From Blattamonas nauphoetae (lineage: Eukaryota; Preaxostyla; Oxymonadida), in contig JARBJD010000027.1 in NCBI GenBank assembly GCA_033064195.1, positions 310,001-374,000 of the forward strand: 64,000 nt of DNA. Direction: 5' to 3'. The notes beneath the pieces were generated by a model. It searched no databases. It worked only from the letters and a program-made list of their open reading frames with translations, and was not told the DNA's origin. A program made the position numbers and the translations under genes. Below are positions 12,701 through 23,870 of the stretch, piece by piece; position 1 is the stretch's first letter, and every line of letters starts with the position of its first letter.

Positions 12701-13242
12701 CAAATTGGAGTCAGGAATAGATGTCGCAGAATTGGAGAGAACTCGGATTCAACCTGTGGTCCCTTTAGAGCTCTATTTTCGTCTGTAGACGATTTGAATT
12801 CACGCACGAAGATCGTCAAGAGATAAACAGGAGTGAAAGAGAAAATCAACAAACATGGAGTGAGCAGGGTAACGGTGACGCGTGTGCGAGCTTCAAATTC
12901 ATTTGGAACTGCGATCACGATCGTGAAAATGAAACAAAACAGACTGAGGAAAGCGAATGATATATAAATTGAGAAAGAGAGAAAAATCAAACGGTGAGTG
13001 AGATCATCACTGTTTACATGACGAAGAAGCTCTTCAAAAGCTCACTGAACGATTTTACTCTCCTCCGTGGGGGAGATCAACTCAAAAGTCAACTCCAACT
13101 TATAATCCCAAAAAAGCGAGAGTATCGACACAAACTTCACATTTCACATCGAAATCATTGATTAGAAAAGTGGTTTAGTTGAAATGAACGAGAAAATGAC
13201 AGATCTGCGTGTAGACTTTCAGATCTGAGTCTAGACCTACCC
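9751..13242. mobile_element. gene-carrying TIR element, GGGTAGGTCTAGG family, copy 1
   Basis: The left TIR starts GGGTAGGTCTAGGCTCAGAT and contains several copies of a CAGATCTG/GTCTAGACG word over about 95 bp. The right TIR (13198-13242) is a shorter inverse ending TAGACCTACCC. The 9-bp duplication GTGACCAGC lies at 7554-7562 and 13243-13251. A 9-bp TSD, G-starting ends and long TIRs resemble Mutator-like elements (MULEs). Instead of a transposase it holds about 2.6 kb of a multi-exon gene on the minus strand, as in a Pack-MULE. It inserted into a coding exon, and copy 2 is at 15101-20665. The MULE assignment is an inference from structure only. Confidence 0.85.
9994..12990 (-). CDS. captured multi-exon helical-repeat gene, possibly RalGAP/tuberin-like
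   Basis: This is the cargo of the 9751-13242 element. Exon blocks on the minus strand include about 12490-12555 (TRYIVNKMYGNPFGSD), 12160-12420 (ISKPDMHYQAICALTEIV), 11730-11880 (NAAIRRDALTNLTSLYPFG), 10784-11720 (a long helical exon with EPDFSCFSRLMWTLTNVIHH and DLCCYCAETLLD), 10520-10787, and 9994-10500 (DDQLPLFRTSWSDTP, then RQLVSQLGLVN before the stop). Candidate introns are tiny: GTATGC...TTCCAG of 36 nt at about 12158, GTTTGT...TCTAG of about 35 nt, and one of 28 nt near 11880. The LVSQLGLVN block and the helical build recall sequence just ahead of the Rap/RalGAP domain, but that domain is absent here. Reading frames are well kept, so capture is recent or the gene is still selected. The family call is weak. 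Confidence 0.45.
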
Positions 13243-13700
13243 GTGACCAGCTTCCTCTTCAGCCTTCCTGTCTCTCGCTGTGCCTTCTTCCGAAGTGCCT
13301 GCATTTTGAGGTTTTCGCGTTGTTTGAAGATGTGGTTGAGTTGGATGAGAAGCGAAGCAATGAATGTCACTGGGACAGTCTGGACTGGCTTGGCTTGCTT
13401 GTTCGACTTTGACGTCTTCCCTTTCGACGGCGGCTCTGCTTCGAAGCAGAGCGGGTTGTACACTTCTTGCGGGACCGACATGAGGCAGTCGAGTGGAAGC
13501 AAGCAATCGGTTTCCTCTGCCGAGAACAGTCTGTTGTCTGTCGGCGAGTGACTTGACAATGCGATATCGTTCGTCGAGAACGAGAGCGTATCGCTCAGAG
13601 ACATTGAATCGGTGATCGAGTGTGTGTGAAAACCAACACCAGCCAGATGCGACAAGGCGACTTCAAACTGGTTGCATCCCCATTGCGAGGTTGAGTAGCA
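13243..13700 (-). pseudogene. 5' part of the Ser/Lys-rich host gene split by transposons
   Basis: The minus-strand frame runs NQFEVALSHLAGVGFHTHS, then SLSDTLSFSTNDIALSSHSP, a basic stretch (KGKTSKSNKQAKPVQ) and ends RETGRLKRKLVT exactly at the 9-bp target site. The gene continues at 7562. Upstream it abuts, in a different frame, the end of a surface-protein fragment (ASLLLNLAMGMQPV, stop), with a stop in its own frame near 13735. The true first exon is therefore not visible, and a rearrangement joint or a splice acceptor near 13700-13730 is likely. No domain recognised. Confidence 0.55.
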
Positions 13701-15100
13701 GGCTCGCAGTGCGGTTGTTAAAATCGGCTGACTCGATCATGTCTGTCTCCACAAGATTTGAGACATCTGACGGGTTCGATAGTTGTGGAGTGATTGACCA
13801 CGATGATGGGACAATGAGAGATGCGAAAGTGTATCCTTCCACAAACACCCACTCACCAAGCCCAGTCGAAGAGCAGTAACAGTTTGAAAATGACGACGAG
13901 ACGATCACACCTTCGATTAGTGATGGGGTTCGTTGTTGTGGACTAACGAACTGAACAGTCGAGAGAAACACTTGATCACCAGCTGCGACTGAAGCAGTGC
14001 AGTCATCGATCCTCCATTCCTTCATCGCGATTGAGAGTGATCTCACTCCCTTTCACCGACTTTCAGCTGATTCTGTGAGTTGGCAGACACAGTCGTCTGG
14101 CTGGCAGTGGTCAGAGATGGAGAGGGAGTGTGGAAGAGTGTGCGTGGATCGAATTACCCTTCAAACTTGAAAGTCAACTGATTGTGGAATCAGAAGGTCG
14201 GTCCACCTGTCGAGCAATAATCTCCTCAGCGATGACGTCGGTGAACGTCGGATAAGGATAGAGCGTGATGTCATTCCTTTTTGGAGCTTTTGGAAAGAAT
14301 GATTCTTCCCAAACAACAGTCTATCTGATCAGTCCGTCGTTGAAGTTCACGTTTGAGATGATCAGGAAAGTGATTCATTTGACTGGCTCATAAGAATATC
14401 CAAAATTGATCGCGCTTCGGTGAGGTTCTTCCGATGTCGCGGCTTCCACTGAGCTGAGTGAGAGTTCAGACAAGACACCATGAATTGTCAATAAGTCTCT
14501 GTTGGGTGAGCGACAGTTGGAGAGTTTGACATTTGTGACGGTGGCGTGGTTCATAAACTGCAGGAGCAATCCACCAGTGTGTCCGCTCGCATTGCATCCT
14601 GTGATGTCGAGTCCGTTGATTGTCGCATCAACACAGTTAGATCGATCTGTCCATGAACCAGTTTCGAACCATCCAGCGATATACGAAGAGGAGCAGTCGA
14701 TGATAATGCAACCATTCACGTTTTGCGAGCCGAATTCCGTGATTCCGCTTGTGTGATTCGAAAATCCGCCTCTGTGCGAACCAGAGGACGTGGTGGCATG
14801 GCAATCAACGAGTTTGCAGTGGATAACTCCGAATCCGCCTCTCCCTGACGATGATGTCGGCTGTTGCGAATTGGTGATATATTCAGCCTTGTTGTCTGTG
14901 TGGTTGGATGAGACGGTCAGATTCGAAGCGAGAAAGTCGCCGTTGGTGTGGTCTGACGAACTTGCATTCCTCAAGCTGAATGGTGTGATGTGTGCAATGT
15001 GAAATTGGTCTCGGTGACGGTGATCAGCTCTCCAAATATTGTCGTTTCGAATCCACCAGGTTCCATTCTGACTTGCTTGAATTTGTCTCCATCGACATGC
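13663..15100 (-). pseudogene. Ser/Thr-rich surface-protein gene remnant, 3' part (split by 15101-20665)
   Basis: Minus-strand blocks are GGFETTIFGELITVTETNF near 15000-15050, then a shifted frame 14375-14974 with repeated Ser/Asn-rich strands (SHRGGFSNHTSGITEFGS, NVNGCIIIDCSSSY, INGLDITGCNASGHTGG) typical of right-handed beta-helix surface proteins, and 13663-14046 with GEWVFVEGYTF. The same GSWVFVEG block occurs in the paralogue near 35420. At least one frameshift (about 14980) and the ragged end after NLAMGMQPV mark it as decayed, or assembly indels are present. Such proteins are usually exported to the surface. The 5.6 kb element at 15101-20665 lies within it, and a further part continues at 20666-20892. 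Confidence 0.6.
15092..15100. repeat. 9-bp target-site duplication (left copy)
   Basis: TCGACATGC is present here and at 20666-20674, directly flanking the element between them. Confidence 0.9.
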
Positions 15101-15729
15101 GGGTAAGTCTAGGCTCAGATCTGAAAAAGTCTAGACGCAGATCTACAGATCGGTCTAGGCGCAGATCTGAAAGTCTACACGCAGATCTGTCATTACACTC
15201 GTTTTTATCGATTCTTTACCGCATTTTATTCAACAAACACCTCAATATCCACATCACTTCCACTTTTTTTGCTCATTTCTTACTTTCTGACTTTTTTACA
15301 ATCTGGGTTCATCGTGGTCAAAGAGATCCTGGGTTGATCTCGGACTGTTCCTTCCCATTAACGCGTCTTTCAATGAGTGACCCTTCCAGACATTTTTCCG
15401 GAACTTTGTCGTCGGATTCACGAACATATAGCCCTCCCGACTCTCCATCTTCTCTACACCGCCAGCATTTAATTCTCCACTACCCAGACCGAAGTATGCA
15501 TTCCATTTGGTCATTTCACCTCTCTTACCTGATTTCCAAGTTCATTTTCCTTGATCTCCGAGCCCATCCTCCACTATGTTCCGTCTGAAAAGTCAACTCC
15601 AGCTCCCATCGACAGCCTCGACGGACGGTGGTCACTCAGTATTCGAATCCGCTCACAACTGAGAATTTCTACTTACAGAAAAGAGGAAGAATTGAAACAG
15701 AACGTCCAGAATAGCGAAAACAGTACAAC

Positions 15730-18700
15730 ATTGTGAGAACGACCAAGAAAGGCGACGATGCGAAGGAAACAAAAGGGAAGGGGATGAAGACCAACAATTT
15801 GAGGTTGATGAGGACATCGAAGGAGAATATGAACAAACAGGAAGAGGCAGTTGAAGATGAGGTGAACAAGACGATGGAGATGCCGATGACAACCTACAAG
15901 AATTTGAGCAATCAGAACGCGAAGACAGAGATGCTGAGGAACAGTATGAAGAAATATGCGAAGATACCGGATCTTAACAGAATGCACATGGGGAAGAAAA
16001 CAAGAATGATGAAGTTGTCGAAAACGATCATCTCGACGATCAAGATCCCAACACTGCCGGTCCTGAAAATGAGCAAGCTGAATCTGAACATGAAGATTTG
16101 CAGGAGGAAGATGATGTAAAAGCTGAAGAAGTGGAATATTTCGAAGAAGACCAAGTTGAAGACGAAGAAATCGAAGCAGAAGTCAAAACGCGCTCATTTG
16201 GCGCACGAACCTAAAAAGAAGAATCAAACGATAAAGAAAACGAGATGCAAGAAAATGAACAAAATTATAAGGATGATGCGAAATTTGTAGAACCAGTGGA
16301 TGAACAAGCAGAAACAGACGATCAATTTGAAGACAATGAACAAGTAGAAGGGACAGAATTAGAAGCAGAAAAGAAGAAGACAGCAAACACTCAGTCAAAT
16401 CACGGGATAAATTTCAAGGAGATAAATCGTCCCGGAGTTCGGAAATCCAATCGGACATCCAAAAGATCAAGCTCCGAATCTCGGAAATCACGCTCTTCAG
16501 AAGAAAAATTGGATTTCCTCGAAGAAACAAACCTGAAAACAAGATGGACAGGAGGAAGTGTTTGAAGACCAACAAGAATATGGAATGGAGGAAGGCAACA
16601 GCTTCGATCCTCAGTTGGACAAGAAATCAATGCATTAATGAAAACCAACGAAAATGAAAACGAAATTGTGACAACACGAACATGTGGGGAAACAGAATGT
16701 GGAAAAGTAGGATCGGTGCGTGGTACTGATTTCGAATCCAATTCTGACGCTGAAAAGGAAGAATCAGGCGAAAAAGACGAAAATGAGTAAGAAAACGACA
16801 AAGAAGTTGTGGTCGAAGAAGATGATGAGGCAAAATTGGAAGAAGGGGAAGCAACTCCAAATCAGCAATCTGGATACAAAGATGAAGATATTCGGTTCGG
16901 AATATTCTTTTCACGAATCAGAAGAAGGAGTGGACGAAAAGGAAAAAGGAGAAGAAGATGAGAAGGAAGTGGAAAACGAGGAAGCAGAGAGATTGGCAAG
17001 GGAGAAGGCTGAGGAGGAAGAAGCGGGGAGGGCGAAATTGGAAGATGAGGAGCGCCAGAGAGAGGAAGAAGAAAGGGAAAACGAGGAAGAACGACCTCGA
17101 CAAGAAGACGAGAAATTGAAGCAAAACTGGCCGAGCTTCGACGACAGGAAAGAGCACAAGAAGAACTGATGCGAGAAGAACAGGAAGCAGCACGAAGACG
17201 AAAGAAGGAGCGACATGAAGCGAAGATGGAGAAGAAAAGGAAGGAAGAGGAACAACACGAAGCAAAACGAAAAAAGAGAAAAACCACTTGGTCCATATTC
17301 AGCCATCAAAGACAAGCAATGTCTAATCATCGACACCGCCATGTTCAGAAAGAACATCAAACAGAACATGGCAGCCGAACTGAAGAAGGAGAAAGAGTGT
17401 GGGAAACAGGAGGATGAAAAGGAACAAAGTGAGAAGAAAGTAAAGAACCAGGGAGCCATGACAATGACGAAATTAAACGTGATCCCGTTGGCCCAATGCT
17501 CGCTGATCTCGCTGGAGAATGATGGAGAGTGGGTGGTATTGGACAACATGGGAATTATGGCGATGAGCGCGATGACATACAAATACAGTTAGACAAAAAC
17601 AACAACACAGCCGATCACAATCAAGATCACCGTGTTCAACTCATCGCTGGCAGATCAAGGAATCATTGCCCAGCCGCTGCTGAGTTTGTTCACAGACGCC
17701 GAGCCCGAGATCCTTCTCAACAACGTGACCTTCAAGAATCTGATAATGGTCGAGAAGACACAAGATTCCGGTGACACAGATCATCAAGATCGAATCGAAT
17801 GGAGCGATATCATTCACCGACACAACGTTTGACGAATGAGAATATTCGAGCACAGACAATGAAAAGATCTTCATTGCAGGATCACGTCTTCACACTCAGA
17901 TCAAGGCAGCGCAATGGAAAGACTCGTTCTTATCCACACAGATTAGATCTGTGCTGATGTATTCTCTGGAGCCGCCTGAGATTCGCATCCTGCTGAACGC
18001 AAGCGTGAATGAGGCAAGCACCCATCCGAACTGTGGGTCGTATCGCTTCACTTGCTCATCGCTGGATTCAGGATATCGCTTGGCAGAGACGAACGAGTTT
18101 GAGGAAGTTCAGACGCAGGCGAACTCGGAATTGCTGAAAACGATGCGAATAACACATGAAGAGGTGATTCAGTCGCATTCGGAGGCTGAAATTCGGACGA
18201 TCACTCAGAAGAGCGATGCTGGGATCGATGTGAATGCAGAAGGGAAGACAGCAACACTGAAGCACATGATCTTTAAGCTGGTCCCAGCGACGACGATGGA
18301 AACATTCGTGTCTGTGGAAACTGGTGTCCTGTCGCTGGAAAAGTGACACATTGGAACAGACACAGACACGGAGCTGGGAGATTCTCTACACTGCCTGATA
18401 TGGATCAAGGAAGGGAGCACACTGATGCTGGTGGACACACCATTCAAATAGCTGAGTTTCACTCACGAGACACTCAGAACAGTGCTCTACATCGAAGCAT
18501 GGGGAGTTCTGTCGACAACACAAGGCTCACCATTCATGGAAATCAACTCGAATGCGACCGGATCACTTGTGTTCCTGGAATCAGATGATTTGGAACGAGA
18601 CTCGAAGCTGGAGCCTCTGACGTTTTTCTCGTGCGCAACGGAATCTGTTCTTTGGGGAGATGGACGGGCTGACAGTGAACGACGATGGGGATGATAATGA

Positions 18701-18960
18701 TGTGTGTGGACTGGTGGAGTTGCCGTGTTCTTCGCTGGACTTTGGATTTGAACATCTGAAGAAAGAAGAGAAGACACTGGAAACAAGTTTCAAAGTGGAG
18801 ACGATTCAGGAGAAGGCCAGACGAGCACAATGGACAATCTGAAGATGGAGGTTGTGGAAGGAACACGAGAAAAGGCGGTTCTGACACTGCAGCTGCATCG
18901 ACAATCGCGTTCACTGTGAAGAATGAGGAAAAGCTGAAGATTGGATACAAAATCTGAACG
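15730..18960 (+). pseudogene. captured surface-protein gene remnant with acidic low-complexity tail
   Basis: Starting near 15730 a very Glu/Asp/Lys-rich stretch runs to about 17450 with frame changes (for example RENEEERPRQEDEKLKQN). It is followed by NNVTFKNLIMVEKTQD at 17720 and by surface-family blocks HPNCGSYRFTCSSLDSGYRL at about 18025 and DVCGLVELPCSSLDFGFEHL at 18695. Both match the N/S-C-G...CSSL block of the family elsewhere in the window. The blocks sit in at least three frames (breaks near 18340, 18590 and 18670), so the copy cannot be translated as it stands. The acidic tail before the CSSL blocks is the reverse of the order in the 56460 gene, where the tail is C-terminal. This suggests a chimera or a head-to-tail pair of paralogue ends. 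Confidence 0.55.
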
Positions 18961-19119
18961 AGCGTTCTATCAGTTTTGGAAGACAGCACATCGCCATGGC
19001 TTGCCAGAATCTCCGCGAAGATCTGTGCACTGGATCCTCCCTCGGTGCGGCACTGTCATTCTTTGTGCGGAACAATCATCTTCTCTCGATGAGGGAGATC
19101 AACTCTGATTTCACTTTAC

Positions 19120-20464
19120 GGGACTGTCTATAGTTCATCAGCAGTTTCAACTAAAGTTCATCAGCATCCCACAATCTGATAATTGCGAGCCTGATTGTTT
19201 ATTATTTCGTGAAACATTGAACAAAAGAAATCTAAAGGAGAACCAATTGATTGGGAGGTGTGGAGCTGTTCGACGGTTTGATGCAGGTGATAAATCAACA
19301 GAACCGAGTCTGGAGCAGAAGTGGAGAGGGTTGATAGTGGAATCCACAACAATGAGCGTGAGCAGCAAGGACTACCTTTTCGGAGAGGGGGAGAAGGGAG
19401 TCGTGCTTCGAGAACGCAGTAGTCACTGAACGAGGATGTGTTGTTGAGATCACACTCAAAAGTCAGCCAAGACGAGGAAAAAGTAGAATTTCTGAAGGGG
19501 TCCGATTGATGAATGATTCTGGGAGGATAGGCCCGTGAAGAAAGCGTGGGATCAAGCCAAGATGGTCTGTGAGGCAGAGAGATTGATATGACAAGAATAT
19601 CGAGATAACGAAGAAATAAGATGATACCACTCCAAACTAGCGTCACAAGAACCACAGAGGTGCATTGGAGGGACTTCAGTGAGAGGAATGTCCGAGACTG
19701 GTCTGTGATGATCAAGTTTGAAAGAGACATGATTCGATTGAATGTATCATATGATGTTTAGGATTGAAAGGGCTAGGGAATGATTGATGATGTGCCTCTT
19801 AATGCAAGAACAGTGTGATATCGTCCAAGCAAGGGAGGATTGTGAAAAGGGGAGAGGATCACATCGTTTGAACTGATTTTGAAATCGAAATGCATATTGA
19901 TCCGCGAATAGGCATGAAAAATGGGACAGGTTGGCATTTCACGAATGATGAGCCTGCTTCGCGAATCCAATAGAACAGATTTTTGTCTCGGCATGAATCA
20001 TTGGCCACTCCCTTCAAATCAGAGATAAGAGTGTCACATAAGGCACGAAAGCCATCGTTTAGAGATTCGACGAGGAGATAGGGATAGACATCAGAGATAC
20101 TGTGGATATTCGCGATTTGTAGAGTTGGTTGGAATCTCTGCAAGAAATCGCGCTGAGTACACAAATGAGTGAAGAAAGTTTGTTTTCGTTGGATGTCTGT
20201 CCTTTTTTTAGGGTTTATTCACATCAATATTTGCCGCTGTCGCAAAGAATAGTGACCAATCAAGTGTGATCCATCCTGTCTCATTGTTCTTTCAACTGGA
20301 CTGTCTTATTCTGATGTGATGGAGTCCGCGCGTTTTCCTCCCTAAGGTTATGACAGATTTGGAGAAAATGTGAAAAGAGGAAAGTCAACATTTTTTCTTA
20401 AAACGGAATTATGGGTCTCTGATGAACTTTAGTTGGTATTGCTGATGAACTATAGTCAGTCCCT
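19120..20464. mobile_element. nested TIR element, GGGACTGNCTATAGTTCATC family
   Basis: The left end is GGGACTGTCTATAGTTCATC and the right end is the inverse of GGGACTGACTATAGTTCATC. Each TIR holds two copies of an AGTTCATCAG word. The 9-bp duplication TCACTTTAC lies at 19111-19119 and 20465-20473. It sits inside the 15101-20665 element and is therefore the younger of the two. No transposase is seen, and a small gene remnant is on the minus strand. Confidence 0.9.
19859..20164 (-). CDS. small unrecognised coding segment carried by the nested element
   Basis: This is an open frame of about 101 codons with LQIANIHSISDVYPYLLVES, LNDGFRALCDTLISD and FYWIREAGSSFVKC. It has globular composition, unlike the Ser-rich surface genes, and looks like a helical fragment of the type found in the HEAT/ARM-like family (compare YPYLLVESLNDGF with QTLNDGF near 5985 minus). 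A second frame at 19161-19730 minus is longer but rich in stop-free low-complexity codons and less convincing. Probably a captured exon or exons; function unknown. Confidence 0.3.
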   Translation of the reverse strand: MCTQRDFLQRFQPTLQIANIHSISDVYPYLLVESLNDGFRALCDTLISDLKGVANDSCRDKNLFYWIREAGSSFVKCQPVPFFMPIRGSICISISKSVQTM

Positions 20465-20665
20465 CACTTTACTGCAACAATTTCAAAAAATGAGAGGTCA
20501 CCAACACATTCTTCGTTTTCCACGTCACTTATTTTGATATTAGATGTTTTATAGTGAAAAATTGAGACAATAATGACAGATCTGCGTGTAGACTTTCAGA
20601 TCTGCGTCTAGACGGATCTGCAGATCTGCGTCTAGACTTTTTCGGATCTGAGCCTAGACCTACCC

Positions 20666-20892
20666 TCGACATGCCATCAACATGACATGTCAGTATTGAG
20701 ATCGCAGTGCAGTCAAACGAGTGTGTGGACGAATGTCTGATAAAAGTTTATGTTTTTATCCCACGAAACGATGTCATCAATATAATCAGAGGTGATCCTG
20801 CTGGTTTGAGTGGTGAAGAGCCGTTTTTTTGACAGAAATGTCCTGTGTTAGTGAAATACGGGCAGTATGAGTGATAGATACAAGTTGAGTGA
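20666..20892 (-). pseudogene. upstream fragment of the split surface-protein gene
   Basis: The minus-strand frame reads YIDDIVSWDKNINFYQTFV and then stops. A second frame gives AISILTCHVDG running up to the TSD. It lies between the right end of 15101-20665 and the left end of 20901-22874, on the same strand as 13663-15100, and fits the surface family only in composition. Frames are broken. Confidence 0.3.
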
Positions 20893-20900
20893 GGGCCTCA

Positions 20901-22874
20901 TTGGCCTGTTAAGCTGTGTCCAGTCGAGGTGGGATTGTCCAGTCCAATGTCCAGTCTCCTATTTGGGCGATGAGAGATCTGACCCATGATATTGGTTATT
21001 TGGCTCCGAACATATTTTCTCCGCAGGGATTGTTAAATGAACGATTTGTCGTTGTGTAAATGAAATGCACCCCAAATAAAACCAATTGAAAGAAAAAGAT
21101 ATTTCAGTTTACAACTTTGCGAGGATCTGTACTGTTGATGTGAGATCTCGTATTCTTGCTGATATCTTGTTAGTTGGGCCGATATGTTCCTTTCCTCCCA
21201 TGAATATAAAAACGCCGCTGCAGTTTATTCATTCTTATCTTTGTTGTGAACGACGTGCTGGGCAGCCACAATCGTAACATGTGCAATGAGGAGTGATGCA
21301 GATAACCAACACGGGGAAAGAACTGGAATGAGAGAGAAGAAAATGAATGAGGCATGCGGAATGACAAACAAGAGAAATGTGGACATCCGGAGGTGTCAAC
21401 AACAATCTCGTTCAAAAGACATACTGACCCGACCATCAACCACAGAGGTGAAGAGAATCATCATCGACACTGAGTTTCCCGAAGTTAGAAGAGTTGTGCC
21501 GCAGTAACCCAACTCCTTGGAGAAATAGTTCGATGAGTCACAGACAGCCTTTTTGATTCCGCCAAGACAGTTACGCGGTACTTCTCTGATGAATTGGTTC
21601 GAGCACACACAGCGTTGATACTTGTGGAGATGAGGGCTTGGGTGTGGTTGAGAGTGGACCTAAACATGATACCAAGAATCATCACAATTGCTGTGAATAT
21701 CCGTCAAGGTATCCAGAATACAAATTCTTGCATTTGACTGCAATTCTTTGGAAATATGCGGATGATTCCAAACAGGAGCAGAGGCGTGTCCAGAACACAA
21801 TCAATGGTGATCGAGCAGGTCAGCGCTCACCAATGCGTTTGGACAAATATATCTGGAAGATGAGGAAAAACATGAAAGAGAACATACTGTAGAGGATGAA
21901 TCTGTGCATACGAGCAGTAGAGATTCATATTCCAATGAAAAGAACTCATTCCCCCACATTGTGAGGAGTCATCATGCAATGAATCTCAGTTGCTATGAGA
22001 AGAGAAGAATTGAAAGAATGAGCAGAAGAAGCAAACAAACATTGATTAAGACAACAGGGAAGATATAAATGATCACACAGATCATCCCAACGATTGACAT
22101 AGCCGCAGAAGCGACCTGAATACAGAGAATATCGGATTCCACATCATAAATTGAAGAAACTCAAGTAAGTTGATCTCACCAGTGAAAAGTCACGTATCAT
22201 CGAGGCAGAACTTTGAGGAAAGGATGCGAAACGAAGGCTGGAACAGAAAGGAATAAAAGAAGAATTTAGAATGAGAAATTCACACATTTGAGTTCAAGCA
22301 TAGAGATTCGATGGTGATATCAATCGTGGGGTGAGAGATGTTGTGTCTGGGGAAGAATGAATGAATTCTAGATCTGTTGACTTTGCGTCGCGATTTATGA
22401 CCCCACGGTATTTCAAAACCGAGACGAAGTCGCCTAGTATTCAAAAAAAGTGAGAGAGACATGTGAACATCAAACCGTAATTGAGATGAGGATGTAACTC
22501 AATCCCTTAATAGGTGTCGATTGGACAGTCCAGGACTGGACAGTCCATTGGACTGTCCAATTTTGCCGACTCGTCAAAACCTCAATAAACGGGATGCACT
22601 AATTGTGTAGACTTCAGAAAAAAAATTTCAGCGAAATGTCCAGTCACGTCCAATGACGTCCAATGGTGGGTGGATCAAGTCGAGATTCACACTTGGCTAA
22701 ATATGATCAAATTATCTCCATTTCGCTATTTCTTAAGTGATTATTGTCATTTCTTTGTGAAAATGATTGAATGAGTGAATTGAGGATGAGAGAAGCAAGT
22801 CTAAAAATGAATATCCAATAGAGGTCGATTGTCCAGTCCAACATTGGCAACGTCCAATCCAATTAACATGCCAA
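20901..22874. mobile_element. group 2 (hAT-like) TIR element, copy 2
   Basis: The ends are TTGGCCTGTTAAGC and TTAACATGCCAA. The 8-bp duplication GGGCCTCA lies at 20893-20900 and 22875-22882. GTCCAGT/GTCCAAT words cluster at both ends, and a block at 22500-22570 (CCTTAATAGGTGTCGATTGG and following) is nearly identical to 46250-46310 in copy 3. GGTGGGTGGATCA is at 22665-22677, 209 bp from the right end. Confidence 0.9.
21290..22462 (-). CDS. cargo gene of group 2 element copy 2 (multi-exon membrane protein)
   Basis: Minus-strand exon-like blocks are: near 22280-22440; FASFPQSSASMIRDFSLV; a strongly hydrophobic exon ending near 22000 (SIVGMICVIIYIFPVVLINV, then Leu-rich); SFMFFLIFQIYLSKRIG near 21850; and a Cys-rich block CVCSNQFIREVPRNCLGGIK...GYCGTTLL at 21500-21620. 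Introns of about 55-65 nt (GTGAGATC...TATTCAG and similar) separate them. Several membrane spans plus a Cys-rich loop suggest a tetraspanin-like or receptor-like membrane protein, but no diagnostic CCG motif was found. Exon borders are provisional. Confidence 0.35.
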
Positions 22875-22882
22875 GGGCCTCA

Positions 22883-23870
22883 CAGAGGAGCGTTGCGGTG
22901 GGAGACAAATCCCGAAAAAGGAGTGATCACCGTGTCCTTTGATGGTTCCAACTCCCACTCCCGCAGCTTCACAAGCTCCACAGGAAGAGCCTCCTTCACT
23001 CGCTCGTCCAAAATAAGAACCGCACCAAACTCCTCTCTCCCCTTCGTTTGTGGCTCGTCTGTCTTGTCCTTCCAGTCAGCGAGGTGTCTAAGATTGGTCG
23101 TCGTTCCAGACTGGAGGAGAGAAATGGATGAAAGATAAAGAGAGGGCAAAGACGATGAAGTCGAGAAGGGGAGAGAGAAGGTGATGAATGTTGTTGATGA
23201 GAGAGTGGTGGACAGACTGTGGATGGACTTCGGGCAACGTAAGATCCCTCACTTCTGAAAACAAATAAGAAAATGACAGAACAGCAATTAAAACCTTCGA
23301 GGTTGAGATCAAGTGACAAAAAAGCATACTCCAAAAAACCCTTCTTGATCTTCTGGAGCTGTGACAAGATCTTGGTCGCGTTGTACGTGATGAGAAAGGA
23401 CGAGAGGAGTGCATTCGGTCGGCTCAGTTGGTTTAAGAAATCGGATGTCTGTTTTGGGATGAGAACAGTGCGAGGAAAAGAAGAGATGTGAGAATTGTTC
23501 GAGATCTGCTAAAAGAAGAGCAGAGATGGGTGAGTGCATTGTGCGATTGGTGTGTATGGGTTGGAGATGACGATGAGGATGACTTCACACTGCACGAGAT
23601 GAAAGGCGAATATCAATCCAGTCAGCAGGAGAGACCCAAGCATCAGCTTTCGGGTGCTCACTTAGAAGAGCAAGCCAGTTGTCGTTGAGACGAAGATTGT
23701 GGTCTGCCCTCCCTCCAAGTCCAACAGAAGGAACGCGATTGGGAGTGATGCTTCGAACGAATACGAAGCGATTGAAAGTTCGCCATTCTTTGCTTTGATG
23801 AACAGGAGATGCTCAATCGAGATGGAATGTGATGTGCTCTTAGTATACCCATGAAAAGCATTCATTCTTC
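22883..23870 (-). pseudogene. truncated paralogue of the 881-5478 helical-repeat gene
   Basis: The block DKTDEPQTKGREEFGAVLIL near 22990-23070 matches DKTDEPQVKGREELGAVQIL near 960-1060, and CEVILIVISNPYTPIAQC (23535-23590) matches EDILIVIPILRRPIAQC. The exon with LNQLSRPNALLSSFLITYNA (23330-23450) aligns with LAELTGCGLPSSLLIYVLDS. Near 23110 the copy has lost a stretch that in the paralogue reads VQSQTFLDLNAAVS, shifting the frame. It is cut on one side by the 20901-22874 element and on the other by 23871-29800, so only about 1 kb remains. Conservation at protein level but not in the other frames fixes the coding strand. Confidence 0.6.

Larger units (their letters stand above)
15101..20665. 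mobile_element. gene-carrying TIR element, GGGTAGGTCTAGG family, copy 2
   Basis: The left end is GGGTAAGTCTAGGCTCAGAT followed by repeated AGATCTG-type words over about 90 bp. The right end (20577-20665) is the inverse, ending CCTAGACCTACCC. The TSD TCGACATGC is exact on both sides. The element carries a plus-strand remnant of a different surface-protein gene (about 15730-18960) and a nested 9-bp-TSD element at 19120-20464. No transposase is seen. Its TIRs match copy 1 at 9751-13242, while its interior is unrelated to that copy. This is the hallmark of terminal repeats that pick up different host genes. Confidence 0.9.

Noticed and set aside
16900-17450. Long minus-strand Ser/Phe-rich frames
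   Set aside because: They are the reverse of a Glu/Lys-rich stretch, which fits the acidic tails of the surface family on the plus strand.
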